Positions 32,428 to 39,848 of a stretch of 64,000 bases of DNA are shown here, one piece after another (position 1 is the stretch's first letter; every line of letters starts with the position of its first letter). The DNA is from Terrimicrobium sacchariphilum (lineage in GTDB: Bacteria > Verrucomicrobiota > Verrucomicrobiia > Chthoniobacterales > Terrimicrobiaceae), in NCBI RefSeq assembly GCF_001613545.1, contig NZ_BDCO01000002.1, forward strand, positions 2,604,001 to 2,668,000, given 5' to 3'. Under the pieces are notes generated by a model. That model was not told the origin of the DNA, did not search any database, and saw nothing but the letters and a program-made list of their open reading frames with translations. Both the position numbers and the translations under genes were made by a program.

Positions 32428-32906
32428 TGAAGCGCGTACTCCTCGCTCTCGCCGCATTAGCGGTGTTGGCTGCTCCGGTTTCTGCCGAAGTCGTGCGTCC
32501 CGCGCCTTTGATCCAGTGGATCGATTCCGCAGGAAAGCCGCAAAGCACGGCGGCATTCAAGGGGCAGCCCATCGTGATCATCATTGCGCCAACCCCGAGG
32601 AGTTGGGCGTTTCGATCCCAGGTCGGCCAGTTGCAGAAGATGTATCAGAGGTTCGCCGCGGAGAAGATCATCTGCGTCGCGGCGTTCACTCAGGAACCAG
32701 GGCTGATCCGGTCCAATATTCCGTTTGCCGTGGCTTCCGATGGTCCCCGTGCTGGATATGATTTCCAAGCTGGTCCAAGGATCACCGTGGCCGTGATCGG
32801 CCGCGATGGAAATCTCGATTACGTGGGGAACAAGGTGGTCCCCGCCCAACGCATTTTCGACATCGTTCGCAACTCCTACGATGTTCAGCAGGCAATGCGC
32901 CGCTAG
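32427..32906 (+). CDS. Secreted thioredoxin-fold-like protein, unknown
   Basis: 159 residues with a signal peptide MKRVLLALAALAVLAAPVSA. The mature part resembles a small thioredoxin-like fold: a strand KGQPIVIIIAPTPRSWAF at the place where redox proteins carry CxxC, but here with no cysteine pair, then KIICVAAFTQEPG and a GYDFQAGPRITVAVIGRDG segment. A redox role is therefore doubtful; DUF4174-like proteins are the closest resemblance I can suggest. It is translationally coupled to frr, an unusual position for an exported protein. Confidence 0.65.
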   Translation: MKRVLLALAALAVLAAPVSAEVVRPAPLIQWIDSAGKPQSTAAFKGQPIVIIIAPTPRSWAFRSQVGQLQKMYQRFAAEKIICVAAFTQEPGLIRSNIPFAVASDGPRAGYDFQAGPRITVAVIGRDGNLDYVGNKVVPAQRIFDIVRNSYDVQQAMRR

Positions 32907-32931
32907 CCTCTGTTAGCAGAGACCCCTCGCG

Positions 32932-33031
32932 CTTGCTGAAGCACCGTCGCGTGCATGTGCGGCGGTGTTGGTGATCGCGGGATTCGATATGTTCGTCCCC
33001 CTGCCTGCACCGGGCGGGAGGCTTCAGCAAG
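32932..33031. other. Structured intergenic element (nested inverted repeats)
   Basis: An 11-base arm CTTGCTGAAGC (32932-32942) is exactly complementary to GCTTCAGCAAG (33021-33031) 78 bases away. Inside, CACCGTCGC (32942-32950) pairs with GCGGCGGTG (32959-32967) through one G-U pair around an 8-base loop. The element fills most of the spacer between two convergent genes. It could be a terminator-like RNA, a small RNA or a short mobile-element relic. Confidence 0.45.
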
Positions 33032-33057
33032 ATTGAGGATATACTCGGGCGTGTGGT

Positions 33058-34965
33058 CTAGCGGTTTGCCTCGATGATATCGACCCAGATGGGGAGGGCC
33101 AGTTCGGCTCCGGTGCCGCCCTGCATGATTTTCTCGGGCACATCGAAGCCCACCCACACGCCGCAGGTGATCTGATCGTCGAAGCCGAGGAACCATGCGT
33201 CCTGGTAATCATTGGTCGTTCCGGTCTTCCCGGCGGCGCGATGCCTGAGTCCCAATGCTCGCGAACGAGCGGCTGTTCCTCGAATGAGGACGTCCTCCAT
33301 GATGGATGAGGTCATGCGAGCAGATTGCTCCGGCAGCACCGGTACGCTGGCCTTGGTCGCTCGATAAATCACATTATTTTCCGCATCTACGATCTTCTCG
33401 ATGAGGTACGGCTGCAGCTTCGTTCCGCCGGTGGCAAAAACCGTATAGGCCGCAGTCATGTCCTTGAGCGTGGCTTCGAATGCACCGAGGCAGATCGATG
33501 GGTAGCGAGGTGGGTTCGATGCGATGCCTGCACGAATGATGCAGTTGGCGACATTTTCAAAACCGGCGATCCGGCCCACCCGTACCGACATGGTGTTTCG
33601 TGACAGCACGAGTCCATCGGCCGCAGGAAGCAGTCCTCGGTAAGTGTTGTCGGAGTTTGCAGGATTGTATTTGCGAAAGGCGGCAGGCAGATCACCCGGG
33701 CCGAGTCGATTGTCGTTGATGGGATCGCCTGGGTGCAGCCCTGCCTCGAATGCCTTGGCGTAGACGAAAGGTTTGATCGATGACCCTACCTGGCGCTGCC
33801 CGAGGAGTGCGCGATTGAATTTACTATACTCGTAATCCCTGCCCCCGACGATGGCGCGTATGCCTCCGCTTCTATTGTCAACGGCCAGGGCTGCAGCCTG
33901 GAGGAAGGGCGATGCTGCCAGGTTGGCGATTTCTTCATTCGTCAGTGCGTGGAACGTCTTGTGCTTAAAGGCCGAGCCTTTCTCGATTTCCCTGAGCCGC
34001 TGTTTGACTGCGCCCTCAGCGGCCTTTTGCAGGTCGCTATCGACCGTTGTGTAGATTTTGAGACCACCTTCATCGAGTTGGTCCTGATCGATCACGAGTT
34101 GCAGATCTCTCACGATGGCGTCCATCGCCCAGTTTTCCTGAGGGGTGGAGCGGGGGCGTGGACCGGCGATGACCTTGGTGGCGAGGGCGGTCTGATATTG
34201 TGCCTCGTCGATGTACCCCAGTTTGAGCATTCGACCCAATACCGTATTTCGCTCGCGCGTGGCCCTTTCCGGATCGTTGAATGGAGAGAACCGATTCGGA
34301 CTGCGAATCAGCCCGGCCAAAAGGGCTGCCTCTGCGACCGTCATACGCGAGGCAGGTTTTCCAAAGTAGGCCTGGCTGGCTGTTTCAACCCCGTAATATC
34401 CGCTCCCGAAATAAATCCGGTTCATGTAGGCCTCGAGGATCTGCTCCTTTGTCAGTTCGGTCTCGATGCGATAGGAAAGTGCGGCCTCGATCATCTTGCG
34501 ATGGAAGTTTTTCCCCCCGAGCGGGAAGCTGTTGCGTGCGAGCTGTTGGGTCAGCGTGCTGGCACCCTCCTTAAGGCGGAAGCCTCCGATGAAATTTCGC
34601 ACTACAGCCCGGGCGATTCCCACCGGGTCGATGCCATGATGGTAGTAAAATCGGGTATCCTCCCGGGCGAGGAGGGCATTGACGAAGTCATTGGAGATCT
34701 TGTCAAACGGCACCACTATGCGGTTTTCGCCCGCCAGACGACTGTAGAACTTTCCATCCTTGTCATAGACGGCCGAACGTTGCCGCATGTCGCTGATGGT
34801 GCGGAGGTCGAAAGTCAGGGCCCAAGCGTAATAGCCCAGCAATACCACGGCGGCGATGAGAAGGAAAACCACACTGGCCTTGACTCCCAGCCAGAATAAT
34901 CCGCCCAGACAGCCCTTCTTTTTCTTTGGGGGTATTTTCTTGGATGGGCGACGGGATTTCGACAC
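33058..34965 (-). CDS. Bifunctional penicillin-binding protein, class A (PBP1-type)
   Basis: 635 residues. A short basic cytoplasmic tail and one membrane helix (about 28-50) precede the GT51 transglycosylase domain, with catalytic Glu102 in AREDTRFYYHHGID and the GASTLTQQLARN motif (134-145). The transpeptidase domain has SSIK (Ser395, Lys398), SRN (455-457) and KTGTT (580-584). It polymerises and cross-links peptidoglycan from lipid II in the periplasm. No OB-fold insert or UB2H domain is obvious, so PBP1A versus PBP1B cannot be decided. The divergent neighbour is trmD. Confidence 0.95.
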   Translation of the reverse strand: MSKSRRPSKKIPPKKKKGCLGGLFWLGVKASVVFLLIAAVVLLGYYAWALTFDLRTISDMRQRSAVYDKDGKFYSRLAGENRIVVPFDKISNDFVNALLAREDTRFYYHHGIDPVGIARAVVRNFIGGFRLKEGASTLTQQLARNSFPLGGKNFHRKMIEAALSYRIETELTKEQILEAYMNRIYFGSGYYGVETASQAYFGKPASRMTVAEAALLAGLIRSPNRFSPFNDPERATRERNTVLGRMLKLGYIDEAQYQTALATKVIAGPRPRSTPQENWAMDAIVRDLQLVIDQDQLDEGGLKIYTTVDSDLQKAAEGAVKQRLREIEKGSAFKHKTFHALTNEEIANLAASPFLQAAALAVDNRSGGIRAIVGGRDYEYSKFNRALLGQRQVGSSIKPFVYAKAFEAGLHPGDPINDNRLGPGDLPAAFRKYNPANSDNTYRGLLPAADGLVLSRNTMSVRVGRIAGFENVANCIIRAGIASNPPRYPSICLGAFEATLKDMTAAYTVFATGGTKLQPYLIEKIVDAENNVIYRATKASVPVLPEQSARMTSSIMEDVLIRGTAARSRALGLRHRAAGKTGTTNDYQDAWFLGFDDQITCGVWVGFDVPEKIMQGGTGAELALPIWVDIIEANR

Positions 34966-35013
34966 GGGCTTGCAGGACGCTCTGGATTATAAGAGGAATC
35001 ATGCCCTCCTGCC

Positions 35014-35682
35014 TTGAAAATCCAAATACTTACGATTTTTCCTGCCATGTGCCGTGGTCTCCTTGAGGGAAGTATCCTCAAGCGTGCCCAGGACAAGGGC
35101 CTCGCCGAGCTTGAGGCGGTCGATCTCCGTCAGTGGGCGGTCGACAAGCATCGCACCACGGATGACACCCCGTACGGTGGCGGACCGGGGATGGTGATGA
35201 AAATCGAGCCGATCTACCGGGCACTGCAGGAACTCCGCACTCCCGATACGAAGGTGGTGCTCATGACGCCGCAGGGGCGACCATTTCAACAACGCATCGC
35301 GGAGGAGTACCGCGAAGTCTCGCATATCGTCATGATTTGTGGCCATTACGAAGGAGTCGACCAGCGAGTGGCAGATCATCTCGTGGATGATGAGATCTCC
35401 ATCGGCGACTATGTTTTAACCAACGGCGCACTCGCAGCCCTGGTCGTCACCGACGCGATCGTCCGGCTCATCCCTGGAGTGCTCGGCGACGCCGATAGCG
35501 CGGTACAGGATTCCTTTTCCACTGGAGTGCTGGATCATCCGCATTTCACTCGGCCAGAGGTGTTTAACGGCTGGAGTGTTCCGGATGTGCTCATGTCGGG
35601 AAATCACGCTGCAATCGAAAAATGGAGGCGGCAACGAGCTTTGGATCTGACACGGGAGCGCCGCCCCGACCTTCTTGGTTGA
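35014..35682 (+). CDS. trmD: tRNA (guanine-N1)-methyltransferase
   Basis: 222 residues of the SPOUT family. It starts LKIQILTIFPAMCRGLLEGS, with a TTG start codon at 35014 (no nearby ATG). Core motifs are TDDTPYGGGPGMVM (substrate loop), ICGHYEGVDQRVAD and SIGDYVLTNGALAAL (AdoMet trefoil knot). It methylates G37 of tRNAs, preventing frameshifting. The usual rpsP-rimM-trmD-rplS neighbours are absent here; it stands alone between the PBP and cimA genes. Confidence 0.96.
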   Translation: MKIQILTIFPAMCRGLLEGSILKRAQDKGLAELEAVDLRQWAVDKHRTTDDTPYGGGPGMVMKIEPIYRALQELRTPDTKVVLMTPQGRPFQQRIAEEYREVSHIVMICGHYEGVDQRVADHLVDDEISIGDYVLTNGALAALVVTDAIVRLIPGVLGDADSAVQDSFSTGVLDHPHFTRPEVFNGWSVPDVLMSGNHAAIEKWRRQRALDLTRERRPDLLG

Positions 35683-35734
35683 GGCTGGGCATTGCGTCCA
35701 GGCGACCGGTATCATATACTGGTCGTCTTTTCCA

Positions 35735-37297
35735 ATGAGCCAGAAAACCGTCTCGATCTACGATACCACACTGCGTGATGGCACGCAGGGCACCGGAATC
35801 TCCTTCTCGGTGTTGGACAAGATTCGGGTTGCCCAGCGACTCGACGCCTTTGGTATCGATTATATTGAGGGGGGCTGGCCGGGTTCCAATCCTCGTGATG
35901 CCGCCTTTTTTGAAGAGGCCGCCAAACAGGAGTGGAAGCACGCCAAAATCGCGGCCTTCGGCATGACGCGTCGAGGACGCATCAGCGTGGAGGAAGATTC
36001 CCAGGTGCGGATGCTGCTCGCAGCGGAAACGCCCGTGGTAACCATCGTGGGCAAGACATGGCCATTGCATGTCACCGAAGTCTTTGGGGTTTGTCTTGAG
36101 GAGAACCTCGCGATGATCGCCGACACTGTGAAGTACCTCAAGGCACACGGGCGTGAGGTCTTTTACGACGCGGAACATTTTTTTGACAGCTATCGCGAAG
36201 ATCCAGCGTATTCGCTCGCAACAATCAAGGCCGCGAAGGATGCCGGGGCGGATCTCGTGATCCTTTGTGACACGAACGGAGGCTCGCTGCCCGGGTTTGT
36301 GGGCGAGGTCACCCGAACCGCAGTTGCGCATCTCGGTGCCTCGGTGGGCATCCATACTCACAACGACAGCGGACTCGGAGTCGCCAACGCTCTTGCCGCG
36401 GTAGAAGCTGGCGCTTCACAGGTCCAGGGCACAATCAACGGTTACGGCGAGCGAGTGGGAAATTGCAACCTCGTGAGCGTCATCCCGACGTTGCAGCTCA
36501 AGTACAATATTCCTGTTGTTCCCGATCTGACACAGATGAGGGAAGTCTCCGTCTTCGTTGATGAACTCGCCAATGTTCCGCATGACATCCGGGCGCCCTA
36601 CGTGGGGGCTGCGGCTTTCACCCACAAGGGGGGCCTGCATGTCCACGCCGTACAGAAGCTCGCGCGTACCTACGAGCACATCGATCCCAGCCTCGTTGGC
36701 AATCGCCAGACCATCGTGGTCTCCGACATGTCGGGGCAAACTAACGTGCTCATGCGAGCCAAGGCCCTCGGGTTCGAACTCGAGAAAGGCTCTGCCCAGG
36801 TTTCTGAGATCCTCACCAAGATCAAGGCGGCGGAGAACGAGGGGTACGAATTCGAAGCAGCTGAAGGCTCCTTCAATCTCCTGATCCGCAAGGCGCTCGG
36901 CCTGTACCGTCCACTCTTCGAATTGAAGGAATACCACTGTAACTACCGCAATCTTGGGACGAATGGCTCTGATCTTTGCGAAGCAACCGTCAAATTGATC
37001 GTCGGCGGAGTGCCAGAGTATACCGTGGCGGAGGGCGATGGTCCGGTAAATGCTCTGGATGCGGCATTGCGCAAGGCCCTGCGTCCTTTCTACCCGTGGA
37101 TCGATACGTTGCGCCTGACGGATTACAAGGTACGCATCGTCGATGGTGCCCGAGGAACCGCTGCGCGCACCCGGGTTCTGATCGAGTCCACAGATGGTAA
37201 CACCAACTGGGGCACGGTCGGCGTGTCCGACAATATCATCCAGGCCAGTTGGGAAGCTCTCGTGGACAGTTACGAGTTCTTCAGCGCTGGCCGCTAG
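35735..37297 (+). CDS. cimA: (R)-citramalate synthase
   Basis: 520 residues of the alpha-isopropylmalate/homocitrate synthase superfamily, citramalate branch. The TIM barrel opens VSIYDTTLRDGTQGTGI and contains IHTHNDSGLGVANALAAVEA and VQGTINGYGERVGNCNL (metal and acetyl-CoA sites). The insertion IAAFGMTRRGRISVEED is typical of CimA-type enzymes. A C-terminal LeuA dimer regulatory domain (about 400-510) would bind isoleucine. It makes citramalate from pyruvate and acetyl-CoA, the threonine-independent route to 2-oxobutyrate and isoleucine. The start is the ATG at 35735; the frame open to 35675 overlaps trmD. Confidence 0.93.
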   Translation: MSQKTVSIYDTTLRDGTQGTGISFSVLDKIRVAQRLDAFGIDYIEGGWPGSNPRDAAFFEEAAKQEWKHAKIAAFGMTRRGRISVEEDSQVRMLLAAETPVVTIVGKTWPLHVTEVFGVCLEENLAMIADTVKYLKAHGREVFYDAEHFFDSYREDPAYSLATIKAAKDAGADLVILCDTNGGSLPGFVGEVTRTAVAHLGASVGIHTHNDSGLGVANALAAVEAGASQVQGTINGYGERVGNCNLVSVIPTLQLKYNIPVVPDLTQMREVSVFVDELANVPHDIRAPYVGAAAFTHKGGLHVHAVQKLARTYEHIDPSLVGNRQTIVVSDMSGQTNVLMRAKALGFELEKGSAQVSEILTKIKAAENEGYEFEAAEGSFNLLIRKALGLYRPLFELKEYHCNYRNLGTNGSDLCEATVKLIVGGVPEYTVAEGDGPVNALDAALRKALRPFYPWIDTLRLTDYKVRIVDGARGTAARTRVLIESTDGNTNWGTVGVSDNIIQASWEALVDSYEFFSAGR

Positions 37298-38220
37298 GGC
37301 ATCTGATCCCGACCGCTCGGGCCGTGGAGATACGATGTCTCCGGCCCGATCGGAACGATGCGGGTGGGATTGATATCATCATGCGTCACATAATAGTGGC
37401 GCTTGATGTGGTCGAGATTCACTGTTTCTGCGACGCCGGGCCATTGATACAGATCGCGCAGATATCCGGAAAGGTTGGGGTAATCTACGATCCGTCGAAG
37501 ATTGCATTTGAAATGCCCGTGGTACACGGGATCGAACCGGATGAGCGTGCAGAATGCCCGCCAGTCGCTCTCGACAGGGTGACTCGTGATGAGAAAGCGC
37601 TGGCTCGATAGAATGGACTCGAGTTCATCGAGCATTTCAAAGAGGGAGTTGGCGGCTCGTTCGTACGCCTTTTGAGAGGTTGCAAATCCTGCACGATAGA
37701 CCCCGTTGTTGACCTTCTCGTAAATCGCATTGCTCAGAGCTTCCTGACTGTGCGAATGGGCTGACGGAAAAAGATCAACCTTCCATTTGTGGAAGGGAAG
37801 AAATGCCTCGGCGAACATTCGGCAGATATCATCCTCCGAGTTGTTGACAATGCGCGAGGTTTTTCGATCCCAGAGGACGGGAACAGTCACCCGCCCATCA
37901 AATCCGGCATCGCTGGCACGGTATGCCTCTGCCAGGAAGGAGAATCCATTGACTGGATCGGGTTCTCCAGGCGAGCGAAAAGCCCATCCCCGTTCGTCAC
38001 GGATAGGATCGACGATGCTGCAGGAGATTGTCTCTTCGAGACCCAGGAGTTTCCTGGCGATGAGCGTCCGGTGCGCCCATGGACAGGCTAGAGAAACATA
38101 CAGATGGTAGCGAGCGCTTTCCGGTTCGTATTTTGTTCCAGGAGCAACAATTTCGCGAAATTCATCGGCTTGTCGCTGAAACTCGCCGTCGGTTGACTGT
38201 TCCTTGGGAAACTGTGCCAT
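37294..38220 (-). CDS. Glutathionyl-hydroquinone reductase (Xi-class GST, YqjG/EcmA-like)
   Basis: 308 residues. The thioredoxin-like N-terminal domain has the Xi-class active site SLACPWAHRT (Cys46). RDERGWAFRSPGEPDPVNGF and the closing helical domain with WRAFCTLIRFDPVYHGHFKC are characteristic of S-glutathionyl-(chloro)hydroquinone reductases. These enzymes remove glutathione from quinone adducts, so the cell presumably meets quinone conjugates or makes glutathione-like thiols. Its 3' end overlaps cimA by 4 bases, convergently. Confidence 0.93.
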   Translation of the reverse strand: MAQFPKEQSTDGEFQRQADEFREIVAPGTKYEPESARYHLYVSLACPWAHRTLIARKLLGLEETISCSIVDPIRDERGWAFRSPGEPDPVNGFSFLAEAYRASDAGFDGRVTVPVLWDRKTSRIVNNSEDDICRMFAEAFLPFHKWKVDLFPSAHSHSQEALSNAIYEKVNNGVYRAGFATSQKAYERAANSLFEMLDELESILSSQRFLITSHPVESDWRAFCTLIRFDPVYHGHFKCNLRRIVDYPNLSGYLRDLYQWPGVAETVNLDHIKRHYYVTHDDINPTRIVPIGPETSYLHGPSGRDQMP

Positions 38221-38309
38221 CGTCGTATTTAAGTTGAGTGCTTCCTCGCGGACCGAGGGTTCTCAACTGACAGTTTAGGCGGGACCTGGCAAGGATTTCT
38301 CCGTAACGA

Positions 38310-38660
38310 TCACGAGGCTGAAGGTGAGGGCTTCTCGGGCAGCGTGGGGCTGGGTTCCTCGCCGTTCAGATGGAGATCGAATGCCTCAACCCTTTTGCGG
38401 ACCGTTTCCACGTCAAAGGAACCGGTTTCCAGCGTCTCCTCGTAGAGGTCGAGCAGGGTCAGAAAATCCTCATAAATCCGCCATACACTGCCTGTCTCTC
38501 CACGGTGACCTTCCACCAAAGCCTCAAGCTTGTCGCGATAGGACTCGAAGTCATGATGATGCTTCGCGAGATAGCGAATGTGCTCGGTCAGGGCGAATGG
38601 ATCTTTTTCCCTGATATCGCCAATGCCGACCAAGATGGGGTATTCGGTATGCGTGGTCAT
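38310..38660 (-). CDS. Hypothetical helical protein
   Basis: 116 residues, acidic, predicted mostly helical (HIRYLAKHHHDFESYRDKLE and EDFLTLLDLYEETLETGSF), with a Pro/Ser/Glu-rich tail. No signal peptide, membrane helix or recognised domain. It lies about 90 bases upstream of the glutathionyl reductase gene on the same strand, and 66 bases from the divergent lipid kinase. It is probably a real gene because the reverse-strand frames here look less protein-like; function is unknown. Confidence 0.6.
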   Translation of the reverse strand: MTTHTEYPILVGIGDIREKDPFALTEHIRYLAKHHHDFESYRDKLEALVEGHRGETGSVWRIYEDFLTLLDLYEETLETGSFDVETVRKRVEAFDLHLNGEEPSPTLPEKPSPSAS

Positions 38661-38726
38661 AAACGGGAATCGAAAAACATCAACGATCTGCGCGGGTTCA
38701 TGGGACCAGATCTGTGACTTCGCGCG

Positions 38727-39734
38727 ATGTATCCCACGATGAGCAGGGTTTTATCGAGTGCAGGCAAGGTGAAGGGGAGCAGCTCTACTGCGGTGCTCAT
38801 TGTGAATGAAGCGGCGGGAAAACAGAATGCTGGCGGCGATCGTCTGGCCGAACTCAAAAAGCGCCTCTCTCCACGTTTTCCCGGCCTCGAAGTCCGGATG
38901 ATCACGCCGGATCTGTCGGCCGATCAGATCGCCGGGGAGGCCATGGAGCGGGGAGTCTCGCATTTGCTCGTCGGGGGAGGTGACGGCACGGTGAGTGTGG
39001 TGGCACGGACCATTGTGCGCCGTCCCGTCACATTGGGTATCATTCCACTTGGCACCTATAACAATATTGCAAGGTCGCTCAATATACCGCCGGACATAGA
39101 GGCGGCCTGCCGCATCATTTGCGAAGGACAAGAGCGCCCGGTCGATGTCGGGATCGCCAATGACGAGCGGTACTTCTTCGAAGCTGCCGGAGCGGGACTC
39201 GATGCCGCGCTGTTTCCCCTTGGAGAGGAAATCAAGACCGGGCGCTGGGGACGAATTCTGCAATTTGCCCGACTGACCATGAACTACAGCGCCCAGCGCA
39301 TGAGGCTGGAGTTTGATTCATCAGTGGCAGCAGCGCTTCCCAAGGAAAGGAGGCGCAAGTTCTCCTCCTCCCACTTGTCCGGAAATTCCCTGGTAATGCG
39401 CGCCTTGCTTGTTGCTGTCGCCAATGGCCCCTATTACGGCAGCGGCTTTGCTGTTGCGCCCGCGGCGCGGCTCAACGATGGCAAGCTCACCGTGGCAGTG
39501 TTTCGCCGATTCTCCAAATACGAGTTGATACGCCACTTCATTTCAATCAGCCAGGGGCGCAGGCATTTTTGTCCAAAATTGGAGCTCTTCTCGGCGCGCC
39601 GGGTGAAGATATCCGCATTTCGCAAGCTGCCGGTGCATCTGGACGGAGTACCTTATGGAGGCGCACCCATCCGATTGGAGGCGGTGCCGGAAGCACTCCG
39701 GGTAATCGCTCCCCAGAAAGAACCAGTTGCGTGA
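38727..39734 (+). CDS. Diacylglycerol/sphingosine-kinase-family lipid kinase
   Basis: 335 residues of the DAGK_cat fold. STAVLIVNEAAGKQNAGGD is the N-terminal nucleotide motif. SHLLVGGGDGTVSVVAR holds the GGGDGT signature and LGIIPLGTYNNIARSLNIP the GTxNxxAR-like motif. The C-terminal beta-sandwich ends with LPVHLDGVPYGG. It resembles YegS/DgkB-type kinases that phosphorylate diacylglycerol or another lipid alcohol at the inner membrane. Start may be the ATG at 38727 or four codons later. Which lipid is phosphorylated is not predictable. Confidence 0.88.
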   Translation: MYPTMSRVLSSAGKVKGSSSTAVLIVNEAAGKQNAGGDRLAELKKRLSPRFPGLEVRMITPDLSADQIAGEAMERGVSHLLVGGGDGTVSVVARTIVRRPVTLGIIPLGTYNNIARSLNIPPDIEAACRIICEGQERPVDVGIANDERYFFEAAGAGLDAALFPLGEEIKTGRWGRILQFARLTMNYSAQRMRLEFDSSVAAALPKERRRKFSSSHLSGNSLVMRALLVAVANGPYYGSGFAVAPAARLNDGKLTVAVFRRFSKYELIRHFISISQGRRHFCPKLELFSARRVKISAFRKLPVHLDGVPYGGAPIRLEAVPEALRVIAPQKEPVA

Positions 39735-39848
39735 CTTGAGGGAATCTTTTGGAAACACCTCCAGCACTACAGGTAAGGACGATGCCCGAGCGCGTTGCCG
39801 AGCCTCTGCTCAGGTCATTCCCTGATGCCCTTCGCTCTTGCTGCCATC

